DNA of 54,775 nt from an uncultured Verrucomicrobiota bacterium (GTDB lineage Bacteria; Verrucomicrobiota; Verrucomicrobiia; Opitutales; Intestinicryptomonadaceae). Where the stretch lies: assembly GCA_949287395.1 (NCBI GenBank), contig CASEFZ010000038.1:1-54775 (forward strand). Reading direction: 5' to 3'. The notes under the pieces are model-generated. The model worked only from the letters and a program-made list of their open reading frames with translations, ran no database searches and was not told the DNA's origin. This document shows, in pieces, positions 1 through 8,429 of this stretch. The number at the start of each line of letters is the position of its first letter. The stretch's first letter is position 1. Made by a program: the position numbers and the translations under genes.

Positions 1-653
1 ACCTTTTCCTTGCCGACAATCTTGCGGATATTTTCCACCGAGCGCTCGATGTAGTCTGACATATTCCAATCGCCCTTGCAGCCGCAGATTCCGAATAGGA
101 AATTCTTGATTATCTCTATGCCGCCCACTGTGTGTACGACCTCCGGGTGGAACTGCATTCCGTAAAACTTGCGCGCCTTATTTTCAATCAGAGCGTATTC
201 TGAATTTTCGGTAGTGCCTATGGCCTTGAATCCCTCGGGCAATTTCGCGAGCCTATCGCCATGCGAGTTCCACACGGTCATTGGCGACTTAATTCCCTTT
301 AAGAGGTCGCTGTCGGAACTATCGAAAGAGAGCTTTCCGTGCCCGTACTCGCGCTGCTTACTCGATACAACTTCCCCACCAAGCATCTTGCCCATAAGCT
401 GCAGACCGTAGCAAATGCCCAAGACGGGAACACCCAATTCAAAGATTTTAGGATCCGGCCTCGGCGACTTCGGCTGCAGGACGCTCGCAGGCCCCCCCGA
501 AAGAATAATCCCGCAGAGGTTTTCAGCCTTTATCTTAGAGGCCTTAGTATTGTATGGAATTATTTCGGAGTAAACCCCGCACTCGCGTATGCGCCGCGCA
601 ATCACCTGAGTGTACTGCGAACCAAAGTCTAAAACTACGATTTTCTGATTCAT
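1..653 (-). CDS. guaA: GMP synthase (glutamine-hydrolysing), N-terminal part, cut by window edge
   Basis: Reading the minus strand from the ATG at 653 gives a protein opening MNQKIVVLDFGSQYTQVIAR, the characteristic start of GuaA. The visible 217 residues are the class I glutamine amidotransferase domain. It has the SGGP oxyanion segment, the nucleophile Cys in GICYGLQ, and a Gly-Met-Gln-Phe-His-Pro-Glu segment holding the catalytic His and Glu. The enzyme converts XMP to GMP with ammonia from glutamine in the cytosol. The ATP-pyrophosphatase and dimerisation domains lie beyond base 1. It is the last gene of the minus-strand block, behind a small membrane protein and rplQ. The long antisense ORFs over it are shadows. 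Confidence 0.95.
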   Translation of the reverse strand, partial: MNQKIVVLDFGSQYTQVIARRIRECGVYSEIIPYNTKASKIKAENLCGIILSGGPASVLQPKSPRPDPKIFELGVPVLGICYGLQLMGKMLGGEVVSSKQREYGHGKLSFDSSDSDLLKGIKSPMTVWNSHGDRLAKLPEGFKAIGTTENSEYALIENKARKFYGMQFHPEVVHTVGGIEIIKNFLFGICGCKGDWNMSDYIERSVENIRKIVGKEK

Positions 654-666
654 AATAATTGGGTTT

Positions 667-885
667 TTAGAATTTTAAGCGCCCGTTGCGATATCCGCAA
701 ACCGGACATACGGCGGAGTCGCCCGCCGCGCGCGAGGAATATATGGAGTTGCATTTCATGCAGTGGTAAACGTTCTCGCGAATTCTATCGCGATACTGCC
801 TGATGTAGATTCTGTCCCAAAGGAAAGCGGCAGACAAAAACGCGCCGAGAACTATGGAGACCAAAACTGCGAAATAAAAACTCAT
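667..885 (-). CDS. Small membrane protein with a zinc ribbon
   Basis: This 72-residue protein starts at ATG 885, behind an AAGGG-type ribosome binding site. Upstream codons in the same frame add 12 residues without a better site. Residues 1-25 (MSFYFAVLVSIVLGAF...) form one hydrophobic membrane segment, followed by a basic stretch rich in Arg and Tyr. The C-terminal third has two Cys-x2-Cys pairs (HCMKC and VCPVC) about 19 residues apart, the spacing of a zinc ribbon of the rubredoxin/FmdB type. No known family can be named from the sequence alone. It lies between rplQ and guaA on the same strand, so it may be co-transcribed with them. It is one of the few clear Cys4 sites in the window. Confidence 0.7.
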   Translation of the reverse strand: MSFYFAVLVSIVLGAFLSAAFLWDRIYIRQYRDRIRENVYHCMKCNSIYSSRAAGDSAVCPVCGYRNGRLKF

Positions 886-967
886 ATCAAAGCCCTTAAA
901 AAAAACGCAAAACGCGCCCAATGGTCGGACGCGTTGCTTGCTGTAAAAAGCGTTTTAATACGCCGTA

Positions 968-1504
968 TTATTCAGCGGACTCAGGAGCCTTAGCCTCCGC
1001 CGCGTCAGCCGCCTTAGCCTCCGCCGCCTTCTTAGTTGCGGTCTTCTTTGCTGCAGCCTTCTTAGTTGCCTTCTTTGCGGCTTTCTTTGCAGGAGCCTTC
1101 TTTGCAGCCTTGTAGCCTTGGTCGTCAGCCTCAATAAGCTCAATCAAAGCCATATTTGCAGCATCGCCTACGCGGGGCACCAACTTGTAGATGCGGGTGT
1201 AACCGCCCTGGCGGTTGGCAAACTTCTTTACCTTGTCGGTAAATAGCATTGCAACTGCAGGTTCGTCGCGAACCCTAGATATAGCCAAGCGGCGGTAGTG
1301 CAGCTTGACAGCGGCATCTTCGCTTGCAGAAGCCTTTTTTGCCAATGTGATAATCTTCTCAACAAATGGGCGCAAAGCTTTTGCCGATGCGAGTGTTGTT
1401 TCAATTCTGTCGTGGCGCAAGAGAGCACCCGCGAGTTGACCCATGAGAGCCGCGCGGTGTTCCTTCTTTACGCCCAAAAGATGTTTATGTTTGGAATGAC
1501 GCAT
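968..1504 (-). CDS. rplQ: 50S ribosomal protein L17 with a long Ala/Lys tail
   Basis: The N-terminal ~120 residues (MRHSKHKHLLGVKKEHRAAL...) are a standard L17, a protein of the large subunit near the exit tunnel. The protein is 178 residues because of a ~60-residue low-complexity tail of AKK, ATKK and AEAK units that ends acidic (APESAE). The tail resembles histone H1-type Ala/Lys/Pro repeats and is probably disordered and exposed. The gene ends the rpsM-rpsK-rpsD-rpoA-rplQ group, 23 bases after rpoA, as in most bacteria. The tail is encoded in the same frame with no stop or frameshift. Confidence 0.97.
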   Translation of the reverse strand: MRHSKHKHLLGVKKEHRAALMGQLAGALLRHDRIETTLASAKALRPFVEKIITLAKKASASEDAAVKLHYRRLAISRVRDEPAVAMLFTDKVKKFANRQGGYTRIYKLVPRVGDAANMALIELIEADDQGYKAAKKAPAKKAAKKATKKAAAKKTATKKAAEAKAADAAEAKAPESAE

Positions 1505-1527
1505 TTTTATTTGCCTTTAAATTGTTA

Positions 1528-2526
1528 TTATACTGAGGCCGAATCAATCAGGCGCTCGTCGATCTTCATACCTAGCGACAAGCCCAACTGCTCCAACTTG
1601 CCCTTGATTTCGTTAAGGGACTTCTTACCAAAGTTGCGGTACTTCAACATTTCCTGCTCGGACTTCATCGCAAGCTCGCCCACAGTGGTGATATTTGCGT
1701 TGTTCAAGCAGTTAGCTGCGCGAACCGAAAGTTCGATTTCATTTACGCTCATGTTCAAGAGCTTGCGCAAGCGATTTTGCTCCTCGCTAACCTCTCTGCC
1801 CGCCGTCTCAAATTCTATATCCTGATCGTTTACCTTGTCGAACACATCTATGTGGTGCTTCAAGATAACGGCAGCTTCTTTGATGGCGTCGTCGGGAGTT
1901 ATGCAACCGTTTGTCCAGATTTCCAAAGTTAGCTTATCAAAGTCGGTCATCTGACCCACGCGGGTGGGATCGACCGAGTACTTGGCAAGCTCTATGGGGC
2001 TAAACAGCGAATCAATCGCTATGACGCCTATTGGCTGATCAGGATACTTATTCTCCTCAGCCGGGCGCCAGCCGCGACCTACACAGATCTCAACTTCGGC
2101 CACAAAGCGGCGCTTGGTGTCGAGCGTGCAGATAACCTGCTCCGGATTTACGATTGTTATGTCGGCGTCGGGCTGGATATCGGCCGCCGTTACGGGACCT
2201 TCCTTCTCGACGTCTATCATCAGGCGTTTTGGCTCGCGAGTGGCACTCTTAATCTTGATTTTCTTAAGGTTTAACACGATGTCGGTAACGTCTTCCACAA
2301 TTCCTTCGACGCTCTGAAATTCGTGGTCTACACCTTCAATCTTGATAGAGCTTATCGCTGCTCCTTCTATCGAACCCAAAAGGACGCGACGCAAGGCGTT
2401 TCCTATTGTGTGCCCGAAGCCCGTCTCAAAGGGCTCTGCAACAAACTTTGCATAGGTTTCGGTAGCTGTTGCTTCGTCTTTTACAAGACGTTTGGGCAAC
2501 TCAAATTTTCCAAGGCGCTTTGCCAT
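1528..2526 (-). CDS. rpoA: RNA polymerase alpha subunit
   Basis: The 332-residue protein has the full two-domain alpha layout. Residues 1-~235 form the dimerising N-terminal domain, including the early conserved segment FGHTIGNALRRVLL. A linker follows, then the C-terminal domain (~255-320), where NEIELSVRAANCL and the helix-hairpin-helix region contact UP-element DNA and activators. It nucleates assembly of beta and beta' of RNA polymerase. It sits between rpsD (25 bases upstream) and rplQ, the usual alpha-operon position. Length and start are typical. Confidence 0.98.
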   Translation of the reverse strand: MAKRLGKFELPKRLVKDEATATETYAKFVAEPFETGFGHTIGNALRRVLLGSIEGAAISSIKIEGVDHEFQSVEGIVEDVTDIVLNLKKIKIKSATREPKRLMIDVEKEGPVTAADIQPDADITIVNPEQVICTLDTKRRFVAEVEICVGRGWRPAEENKYPDQPIGVIAIDSLFSPIELAKYSVDPTRVGQMTDFDKLTLEIWTNGCITPDDAIKEAAVILKHHIDVFDKVNDQDIEFETAGREVSEEQNRLRKLLNMSVNEIELSVRAANCLNNANITTVGELAMKSEQEMLKYRNFGKKSLNEIKGKLEQLGLSLGMKIDERLIDSASV

Positions 2527-2551
2527 TTTTGTTCCTTTTGTTGATTAAAGA

Positions 2552-3160
2552 TTAACGAGAATAGTATTCAACAATCAACTGTTCGTTGATAGTCTTGTCC
2601 ATTTCGTCGCGTATGGGCAAGCGGCTTATTGTGCCCTTGAAAGCGCCTTCTACGCGCTCTACCCATGCAGGGGGAGTTCTCAGCTGAGACTCGTCCAAGC
2701 TGCGCTGGGCAAGCTGGCGCGAGCTCGACTTTTCGCGAACTTCGACAGTGTCGCCCGGCTTGCAAGCAAAGCTCGGAATGTCAACCTTCTGACCGTTTAC
2801 CAATACGTGCCCGTGCGTCACGAGCTGACGCGCAGCCTTGCGTGTGCGGCCAAAGCCCAGCAGGTAAACGATATTGTCGAGGCGAACCTCAAGCATCTGC
2901 ATAAATACTTCGCCCGTAACACCGCCCTGGCGCTTTGCGCGCTCAAAAGTCAGGCGGAATTGCTTTTCCGTTAGGCCGTACATAAAGCGCAACTTCTGCT
3001 TTTCATTGAGACCCATAGAGTAGTCTGAAACGCGGCGGCGCAAACGCGGACCGTGCTGACCCGGCAAGTAGGGCTTGTTGGACATAGCCTTCTTTGCGGG
3101 GAACAAAGCTGTATTGAAACGGCGATTAATCCTTGTTGTTGGACCTGTATAACGAGACAT
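2552..3160 (-). CDS. rpsD: 30S ribosomal protein S4 (zinc-free form)
   Basis: A 202-residue S4 with the N-terminal rRNA-binding part and the S4 RNA-binding domain around EVRLDNIVYLLGFGRTRKAA. It is a primary assembly protein of the 30S body and in many bacteria represses its own operon. The N-terminus (MSRYTGPTTRINRRFN...) lacks the four cysteines of zinc-binding S4 types, so this is the C-minus form. It lies between rpsK and rpoA with short spacers. The start is supported by the family-typical MSRYTGP opening. Confidence 0.98.
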   Translation of the reverse strand: MSRYTGPTTRINRRFNTALFPAKKAMSNKPYLPGQHGPRLRRRVSDYSMGLNEKQKLRFMYGLTEKQFRLTFERAKRQGGVTGEVFMQMLEVRLDNIVYLLGFGRTRKAARQLVTHGHVLVNGQKVDIPSFACKPGDTVEVREKSSSRQLAQRSLDESQLRTPPAWVERVEGAFKGTISRLPIRDEMDKTINEQLIVEYYSR

Positions 3161-3183
3161 TTTAAATTTCTCCTAAATTAGAA

Positions 3184-3681
3184 TTATACGCGACGGCGCT
3201 TGCGCGGACGGCAGCCATTGTGGGGCACCGGAGTTACGTCGGCTATGGAAACAACTACAAAACCCAAGGCCTGCAGCGAGCGTATTGCCGCATCGCGACC
3301 CATACCGGGGCCCTTTACCTTTACTGCAACTTCCTTCATACCGTGGCTCATCGCGACCTTTCCGGCGTCCTGAGTTACAACCTGAGCGGCATATGCAGTG
3401 CTCTTGCGCGAACCGCGGAAGTTCATCTTGCCTGCGCTCGACCAGCTAATTACGTTGCCCTGCTGGTCTGTGAAGGAAACTTTCGTGTTGTTGAAAGTTG
3501 CGTTTATGCTGCAAATGCCCGTGTGGACATTCTTGCTGCCCTTTGCCTTGCGGATCTTTATCTCGCCGAGCTCTTCGCTGAGCAAATCCTTTGCAGTGGG
3601 CTGCGAGGGCTGTGCAGGCTGAGCATTTTCCTGAACCGGAGCTTCAGCCGTTGTTTCGATTTTTTCTTTTTCTTCGCTCAT
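3184..3681 (-). CDS. rpsK: 30S ribosomal protein S11 with an acidic N-terminal extension
   Basis: From about residue 48 on ([19 protein letters not shown]...) this is a normal S11, ending in the conserved [12 protein letters not shown]. It builds the platform and helps form the mRNA path of the 30S subunit. The first ~45 residues are an extra Glu/Pro/Gln-rich segment ([14 protein letters not shown]...). No Met occurs between the start and the S11 core, so the extension is real unless a non-ATG start is used. The gene ends 23 bases before rpsD and starts 12 bases after rpsM ends. Confidence 0.96.
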   Translation of the reverse strand: MSEEKEKIETTAEAPVQENAQPAQPSQPTAKDLLSEELGEIKIRKAKGSKNVHTGICSINATFNNTKVSFTDQQGNVISWSSAGKMNFRGSRKSTAYAAQVVTQDAGKVAMSHGMKEVAVKVKGPGMGRDAAIRSLQALGFVVVSIADVTPVPHNGCRPRKRRRV

Positions 3682-3693
3682 TTAAGTTCCCCT

Positions 3694-4074
3694 TTAGCTG
3701 CTTGCTTTCTGACCGACACCTACCGTCTTGCGCTTGCCCTTGCGTGTGCGGGCATTCGTGCTGGTGCGCTGACCTCTGACAGGCAGACCGCGCATGTGGC
3801 GCAAACCGCGATAGCTCTTAATTGCAGTTAAACGCTTCAAATTCGCCATTAGCTCTCTGCGCAGGTCGCCCTCGAGCTTGTACTGTTTTTCAGCGATTAC
3901 CGTCATAATCTTGTTTATGCGCTCTTCGTTAAGCTCCTGAGCGCGCATTTCTTCGGGAATACCGGCCTCCGCGCAGATAATCTTTGCGCGCTGCGGACCT
4001 ATACCGTAGATGTACTGAAGCGCGAATTCGACGCGCTTATTGTTTGGAATGTCAACTCCGAGTAGTCGTGCCAT
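3694..4074 (-). CDS. rpsM: 30S ribosomal protein S13
   Basis: A 126-residue S13 ([20 protein letters not shown]) with the helix-turn-helix segment [13 protein letters not shown] and the basic C-terminal tail ([14 protein letters not shown]...) that contacts P-site tRNA. It sits at the top of the head of the 30S subunit. It follows map by 74 A/T-rich bases that may hold a promoter. In most bacteria infA and/or rpmJ lie just before rpsM; neither is present here. Confidence 0.98.
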   Translation of the reverse strand: MARLLGVDIPNNKRVEFALQYIYGIGPQRAKIICAEAGIPEEMRAQELNEERINKIMTVIAEKQYKLEGDLRRELMANLKRLTAIKSYRGLRHMRGLPVRGQRTSTNARTRKGKRKTVGVGQKASS

Positions 4075-4098
4075 GTTGTATATATATGTTGAAAAGGT

Positions 4099-4127
4099 TG
4101 TATAATGATGTTTTTTTTTCGTTTGAA
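4099..4127 (-). promoter_or_regulatory. Possible promoter for the rpsM-rplQ group
   Basis: In the A/T-rich 74-base gap between map and rpsM the minus strand reads TTCAAA, 17 bases, then TATACA. Each hexamer matches the sigma-70 consensus at four of six positions. The predicted start would leave a leader of about 18 bases before rpsM. No strong ribosome binding site is visible before rpsM. The gap is also full of A and T runs, so a chance match is quite possible. Confidence 0.35.
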
Positions 4128-4148
4128 AAGCTTTTTTTTAAAACAATT

Positions 4149-4913
4149 TTAATTTATTCGAGTCAGAATTTCAGGTTCCGAATCTGTTATTAAAACTGTG
4201 TGCTCAGAATGGCTGCTCAACTTGCCGTCGGCGGTGTAAACCGTCCAACCGTCATCACCCATTCTTATATCGGGGCTTCCCTGAGCAACCATCGGCTCAA
4301 TCGCGATTGTCATTCCGGGACGCAACAGCGCCCCAGTGCCGGCCAGGCCGTAATTTGGAACCTCAGGCTCCTCATGCAACTTTTTGCCGACTCCGTGACC
4401 AGTAAACTCGCGAATTACAGAATATCCCGCATCCTCGACAAACTTCTGAATGGAAGCGGAAATATCACCTATGCGATTACCCGGAATTGCGTTTGATATT
4501 CCTATCATCAAAGCCTTCTCGGTAGTTTCGACAAGCCTCTTAGCATCGCTGCTGGGCTCGCCAATCATAATCGTACGCGTGTTATCACCCACGAAACCCT
4601 GATAGACTACGCATACGTCCAAGCTGAGTATATCCCCCGACTTTAGAACCCTATCCGGAGTTCCGATTCCGTGAATAATCTCGTCATTGAGCGACAAGCA
4701 AACGTAACCGGGATACCTCAAGCTGCCACACTTGTATTTGTAACAAGCACTTCTGGCGGAGTGTTCCGCCATAATTCTCTTGGCCGCCTGGTCGAGTTCC
4801 CAGGTGGATATGCCGATCCGTGCCATTTTGCAGAGCTCATCTAGCACAGTAGCGGCAATCACGCAAGCTTGACGTATGATTTTTAAGTCTCGTTCTGATT
4901 TTATAGAAATCAT
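4149..4913 (-). CDS. map: Methionine aminopeptidase, type I
   Basis: A 254-residue M24-fold enzyme that removes the initiator methionine from new proteins. The five metal ligands are in place: Asp99 (SLDV), Asp110 (GDNTRT), His173 (GHGVG), Glu206 (IEPM) and Glu237 (SEHTVL). His81 in IIHGIG contacts substrate. There is no N-terminal zinc-finger extension. It sits between secY and rpsM, a common place in spc/alpha operons, but adk, infA and rpmJ, which often flank it, are absent. The 96 bases before it hold a GC-rich hairpin. Confidence 0.96.
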   Translation of the reverse strand: MISIKSERDLKIIRQACVIAATVLDELCKMARIGISTWELDQAAKRIMAEHSARSACYKYKCGSLRYPGYVCLSLNDEIIHGIGTPDRVLKSGDILSLDVCVVYQGFVGDNTRTIMIGEPSSDAKRLVETTEKALMIGISNAIPGNRIGDISASIQKFVEDAGYSVIREFTGHGVGKKLHEEPEVPNYGLAGTGALLRPGMTIAIEPMVAQGSPDIRMGDDGWTVYTADGKLSSHSEHTVLITDSEPEILTRIN

Positions 4914-4966
4914 ACGGCGCGCCGTCTAATAGATAAAATTAAAGTATGTAAAGATCATCTGAAATT

Positions 4967-4991
4967 CGCGCGACCCCTAAAAGGCCGCGCG
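4967..4991 (-). other. GC-rich hairpin between secY and map
   Basis: On the minus strand a nine-pair stem (CGCGCGGCC against GGTCGCGCG, one G-U pair) closes a seven-base loop just after the secY stop. The sequence that follows (AATTTC) is not a U-run, so this is not a clear intrinsic terminator. It could be an RNA processing or stability element, or a weak attenuator between secY and map. Confidence 0.45.
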
Positions 4992-5009
4992 CCTTTCGAT
5001 AACAAATTT

Positions 5010-6473
5010 TTATATCAAGTTTTGGCGGACTATCCAAGACACTACGCCGACCACAAGTATTATGATAAGCGGAGTCCAGAGAGCCCAAAGCGATTTTAGC
5101 TGGCGCGAATCCACCAATTGGCGAGCCTCGCCCACGCTGCGACCGCGAATCCTTCCCTTCTTTAGGAAGCCGTCGTAGTGACGCTGCAAGAGATATGTCT
5201 CAACCTGCCTCATCGTATCCAAGGATACGCCAACAGCAATCAAAGCTCCAGTACCGCCGAAGAAGTGTGCAATTTTCGGGGGGATATTCAAGTAAGTCAT
5301 GAGCATCTGGGGCAGAATCGCGATAATCAAGAGGAATATCGAACCCGCCAAAGTCAGGCGCGTCATAACGTAGTCTAGGAACTTTGCAGTCGGCTCTCCG
5401 GGACGAACCCCGGGAATGTAGCCGCCGTATCTCTTAAGGTCGTCTGCTATCTGCAGGGGCTTAAACATAATCGAAACCCAGAAATAACTGAAGACCAAAA
5501 TCAATATACCGTATAGAGTCAGATAGACAGGTGTGCTGAACGGGTGCCCCAAAAACGACTGCGGAAATAGCAGCAAGGCACTCGCAAAGATGATAGGCAT
5601 AACGCCAGCGTAGTTGACCTTCAAAGGCAAATACGAGGACTGCCCGCCCATAATCTTGTTGCCGACCATGCGCTTAGCATACTGAACCGGAATCTTTCTA
5701 ACAGCCTGGACAACCGCAATTATCGCGGCCGTAACAGCCAGCAGCAATGCCAACATGACCGCCGCCTGCGGAACGCCGCCAACAGAGCCGCCCTCTACGC
5801 CGACAACCCTGTTAAACACCAAGTTGTAAGCACTTGTGAGAGCACCCGGCAAGTCGGCGACAATGCCGACCGTTATCAAGATGGAAATACCGTTTCCTAT
5901 ACCTCTTTGAGTGATCTGCTCGCCAAGCCACATCATTATCATGCACCCAGTAGTTAAAAATATTACCGAGGTTATGAAAAACAGTGCCTTGTTTGAAGCC
6001 ACGACAATCTGCCCGAACTGAGCAGGGTCAAAACCCGTAAATAGAGTTCCCGGCTTTGATACAATAGCGTACATCATAAGTATAGCCTGAACCGCCGCAA
6101 TAGCGATGGTCAGATACCTGGTGTACTGCGAGATTTTCTGACGCCCCATCTCACCCTCCTGCATAAGGCGGGCCAAGCTTGGAACGACAGCACCCATCAA
6201 CTGAAGTATAATTGAGGCGCTTATGTAGGGCATAATGCCGAGCGCAAATACTGCACCCTGCATCATTGCACCACCCGTAAACATATTGTAAAGACCAATC
6301 AGACCATTGCCGTCAGACGCGCCGGAGGCGTAGTAGGCCTGCAAAGGCGAAGGGTCTATACCCGGAAGAGGAATTGCAGCGCCCACGCGAGCAATAAAAA
6401 TCAAGCCCAATGTCAGCATTATGCGCTGGCGAAGTTCGGGAATTTTAAAGCAATTTGTGAATGCGCTAAACAT
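5010..6473 (-). CDS. secY: Protein translocase subunit SecY
   Basis: A 487-residue polytopic inner-membrane protein with about ten membrane segments, the central channel of the Sec translocon with SecE (encoded at about 31 kb) and SecG. Recognisable blocks include the start of TM1 (IFIARVGAAIPLPGID), the plug region, and conserved GIGNGISI and RPGEPTAKFL segments. The C-terminus is slightly longer than in E. coli (443 residues). The gene follows rplO by 16 bases, the classic spc-operon position. Confidence 0.98.
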   Translation of the reverse strand: MFSAFTNCFKIPELRQRIMLTLGLIFIARVGAAIPLPGIDPSPLQAYYASGASDGNGLIGLYNMFTGGAMMQGAVFALGIMPYISASIILQLMGAVVPSLARLMQEGEMGRQKISQYTRYLTIAIAAVQAILMMYAIVSKPGTLFTGFDPAQFGQIVVASNKALFFITSVIFLTTGCMIMMWLGEQITQRGIGNGISILITVGIVADLPGALTSAYNLVFNRVVGVEGGSVGGVPQAAVMLALLLAVTAAIIAVVQAVRKIPVQYAKRMVGNKIMGGQSSYLPLKVNYAGVMPIIFASALLLFPQSFLGHPFSTPVYLTLYGILILVFSYFWVSIMFKPLQIADDLKRYGGYIPGVRPGEPTAKFLDYVMTRLTLAGSIFLLIIAILPQMLMTYLNIPPKIAHFFGGTGALIAVGVSLDTMRQVETYLLQRHYDGFLKKGRIRGRSVGEARQLVDSRQLKSLWALWTPLIIILVVGVVSWIVRQNLI

Positions 6474-6489
6474 ATTTCTCCTGTCTTAA

Positions 6490-6933
6490 TTAAGCGTTAA
6501 CTTCGGCCTTGCCGCCGAGGGCTTCAATCTTCTTTACAGCCGCGTCAGAGAACTTGTCGGCCTTAACGACAATCTTTCTCGTTAGCTTTCCGTCGCCCAA
6601 AACCTTTACCAGATTCGACGAGGCGCGCACCAAACCCGCCTTTACCAAATCGTCTCTAGTAATTTCATCGAGCCCAAGCTTATCGAGGCAACCGACGTTC
6701 ACAACAGAGTACTCAACTGTGAACTTTGCATTGTTGAAGCCGCGATGCGGGAGCTTTCTGTAAAGGGGCATCTGGCCGCCTTCAAAGCCCGCGCGAACGC
6801 CGCCGCCACTGCGGGCCTTCATGCCCTTGTGGCCTCTGCCGGAGGTGCGGCCGTGACCGCTACCTACACCGCAACCCCTGCGCTTGGAGGAGTGCTTGGC
6901 TCCTTTTGGATTTGAAAGTTTACTTAAATTCAT
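6490..6933 (-). CDS. rplO: 50S ribosomal protein L15
   Basis: A 147-residue L15 with the Gly/Arg-rich N-terminal extension (KRRGCGVGSGHGRTSGRGHK) that threads through 23S rRNA, and a globular C-terminal domain ending GGKAEVNA. It directly follows rpsE with 21 bases between them. The rpmD (L30) gene that separates rpsE and rplO in many bacteria is missing. Confidence 0.98.
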   Translation of the reverse strand: MNLSKLSNPKGAKHSSKRRGCGVGSGHGRTSGRGHKGMKARSGGGVRAGFEGGQMPLYRKLPHRGFNNAKFTVEYSVVNVGCLDKLGLDEITRDDLVKAGLVRASSNLVKVLGDGKLTRKIVVKADKFSDAAVKKIEALGGKAEVNA

Positions 6934-6954
6934 AATTACAAAACTCCTTTATGC

Positions 6955-7461
6955 TTAGCTTCTGAGAGCCGAAATTGCATCAGCTGTTCGCAGCTGATAC
7001 AGAGCGTTCAAAGTAGCGTTTACCATAGCCATGTCGTTGTTCGAACCGAGGCTCTTTGAGAGCACGTCCTTAACGCCGACAGCCTCCAAAACTGCGCGAA
7101 CGCCGCCGCCTGCAATAACGCCGGTACCGGGAGCCGCCGGACGGAGCAATACCTTGCCGCCGTCAAACGAACCGATTACCTCGTGCGGAATCGTGCTGTC
7201 CTTCAAGGACACAGACTTCATGTTCTTGCGAGCATGCTCCGTCGCCTTTTTAATGCAGTCCGGAACTTCCTTTGCCTTGCCGAAACCTATGCCGACCAAG
7301 CCCTTTCCGTCTCCCAAGACAACCAGAGCCGAGAAGGTGAAGCGGCGACCGCCCTTCACTACCTTGGCGCAACGGTTGATGTGCACTACTTTTTCGATAA
7401 ATTCAGGAGCTGCCGCTTCTTCGCGAGGTGCTCTGCTGTTGTTTTTACTTTCTTTAGCCAT
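6955..7461 (-). CDS. rpsE: 30S ribosomal protein S5
   Basis: A 168-residue S5. The N-terminal double-stranded-RNA-binding domain includes [20 protein letters not shown], and the C-terminal domain includes the [15 protein letters not shown] block. It lies at the mRNA entry site and affects decoding accuracy. It sits between rplR and rplO in the spc segment. The short, charged N-terminal tail ([20 protein letters not shown]) is variable in the family. Confidence 0.98.
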   Translation of the reverse strand: MAKESKNNSRAPREEAAAPEFIEKVVHINRCAKVVKGGRRFTFSALVVLGDGKGLVGIGFGKAKEVPDCIKKATEHARKNMKSVSLKDSTIPHEVIGSFDGGKVLLRPAAPGTGVIAGGGVRAVLEAVGVKDVLSKSLGSNNDMAMVNATLNALYQLRTADAISALRS

Positions 7462-7478
7462 CGTGATTACCTTCGCAA

Positions 7479-7841
7479 TTAGAAGTTAATACCAGCACTG
7501 CGAACCGCATCCGCAAAGCTCTTTACACAACCGTGGTAGCGGCGCGAACCTCTGTCGAGAACAGCTGCGGTTATGCCCGCTGCCTTCATCTTCTCGCCAA
7601 GCTTCGAACCCAAAACAACCGCTCCGGCAACATTCGCAAGAATCTTCTGACCGCCAAACTCCTTGCTCATGGAGCAGAGAGATACTAGAGTCTTTCCAAC
7701 CTTGTCGTCTATGCACTGTGCAGAGACGTGCTTGTTTGAAAAACGTATCACCAAGCGAGGACGCTCCGCTGTTCCCGATATGCTGTTGCGCACGCGCCAG
7801 CGGCGCTTCTGTGCCAACATTCTTTTCTTTTCGAGTTTCAT
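7479..7841 (-). CDS. rplR: 50S ribosomal protein L18
   Basis: A 120-residue L18 that binds 5S rRNA with L5. It has the basic N-terminus ([18 protein letters not shown]), the [14 protein letters not shown] block and the closing FDRGG-like motif [19 protein letters not shown]. It lies between rplF and rpsE with 27 and 17 bases of spacing. Overlapping ORFs in the other frame are shadows. Confidence 0.97.
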   Translation of the reverse strand: MKLEKKRMLAQKRRWRVRNSISGTAERPRLVIRFSNKHVSAQCIDDKVGKTLVSLCSMSKEFGGQKILANVAGAVVLGSKLGEKMKAAGITAAVLDRGSRRYHGCVKSFADAVRSAGINF

Positions 7842-7868
7842 ATAACAAAATCCCTTCTCTAATTAAGA

Positions 7869-8417
7869 CTAAGAAGTCTTCTTGCCTTCCTTCCTGCGAA
7901 CGTGCTGGCCGCGTATGCGAACACCCTTGCCCTTGTAGGGCTCCACAGGATAGAAGTTTTTAATGTCGGCTGCGACCTGACCAACCAAGTGCTTGTTCGG
8001 TCCCGATACAGTAACCATAGGGCTGCGGTCCGGCAACTCGCCAACTACAATATTTATCCCCTCGGGGATATTGTAAATGCAAGGATGGGCATATCCCAAA
8101 GCCAAATTCAAAACTTTGCCCTTTACCTCGGCCTTGAAACCAACGCCGTAGATCTCGAGAATTTTTTCAAATCCCTTCGTAACGCCCTCAACCATTCCGT
8201 TTATTATGCTGCGGACAGTGCCGTGCATAGCGCCGGAAAAACGAGAGTTTGAAGATGGCTCTACGTGTATTTTGTTTCCATCAAGAGTAATTTTTACTGC
8301 GTCGGCAAAGGTCTTTTCCAACTTGCCCTTCGGCCCCTCTACACTGACAGTCATACCATTTACCGAGGCCTTTACGCCGGCAGGTATTTCTACAGGAAGT
8401 TTACCTATTCTACTCAT
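7869..8417 (-). CDS. rplF: 50S ribosomal protein L6
   Basis: A 182-residue L6 made of two similar alpha/beta domains (about 1-80 and 81-175), with the C-terminal signature PEPYKGKGVR as VEPYKGKGVRIRGQHVRRKE. It binds 23S rRNA near the sarcin-ricin loop and the factor-binding site. It is in the usual place between rpsH and rplR. Confidence 0.98.
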   Translation of the reverse strand: MSRIGKLPVEIPAGVKASVNGMTVSVEGPKGKLEKTFADAVKITLDGNKIHVEPSSNSRFSGAMHGTVRSIINGMVEGVTKGFEKILEIYGVGFKAEVKGKVLNLALGYAHPCIYNIPEGINIVVGELPDRSPMVTVSGPNKHLVGQVAADIKNFYPVEPYKGKGVRIRGQHVRRKEGKKTS

Positions 8418-8429
8418 AACTCAAACTCC

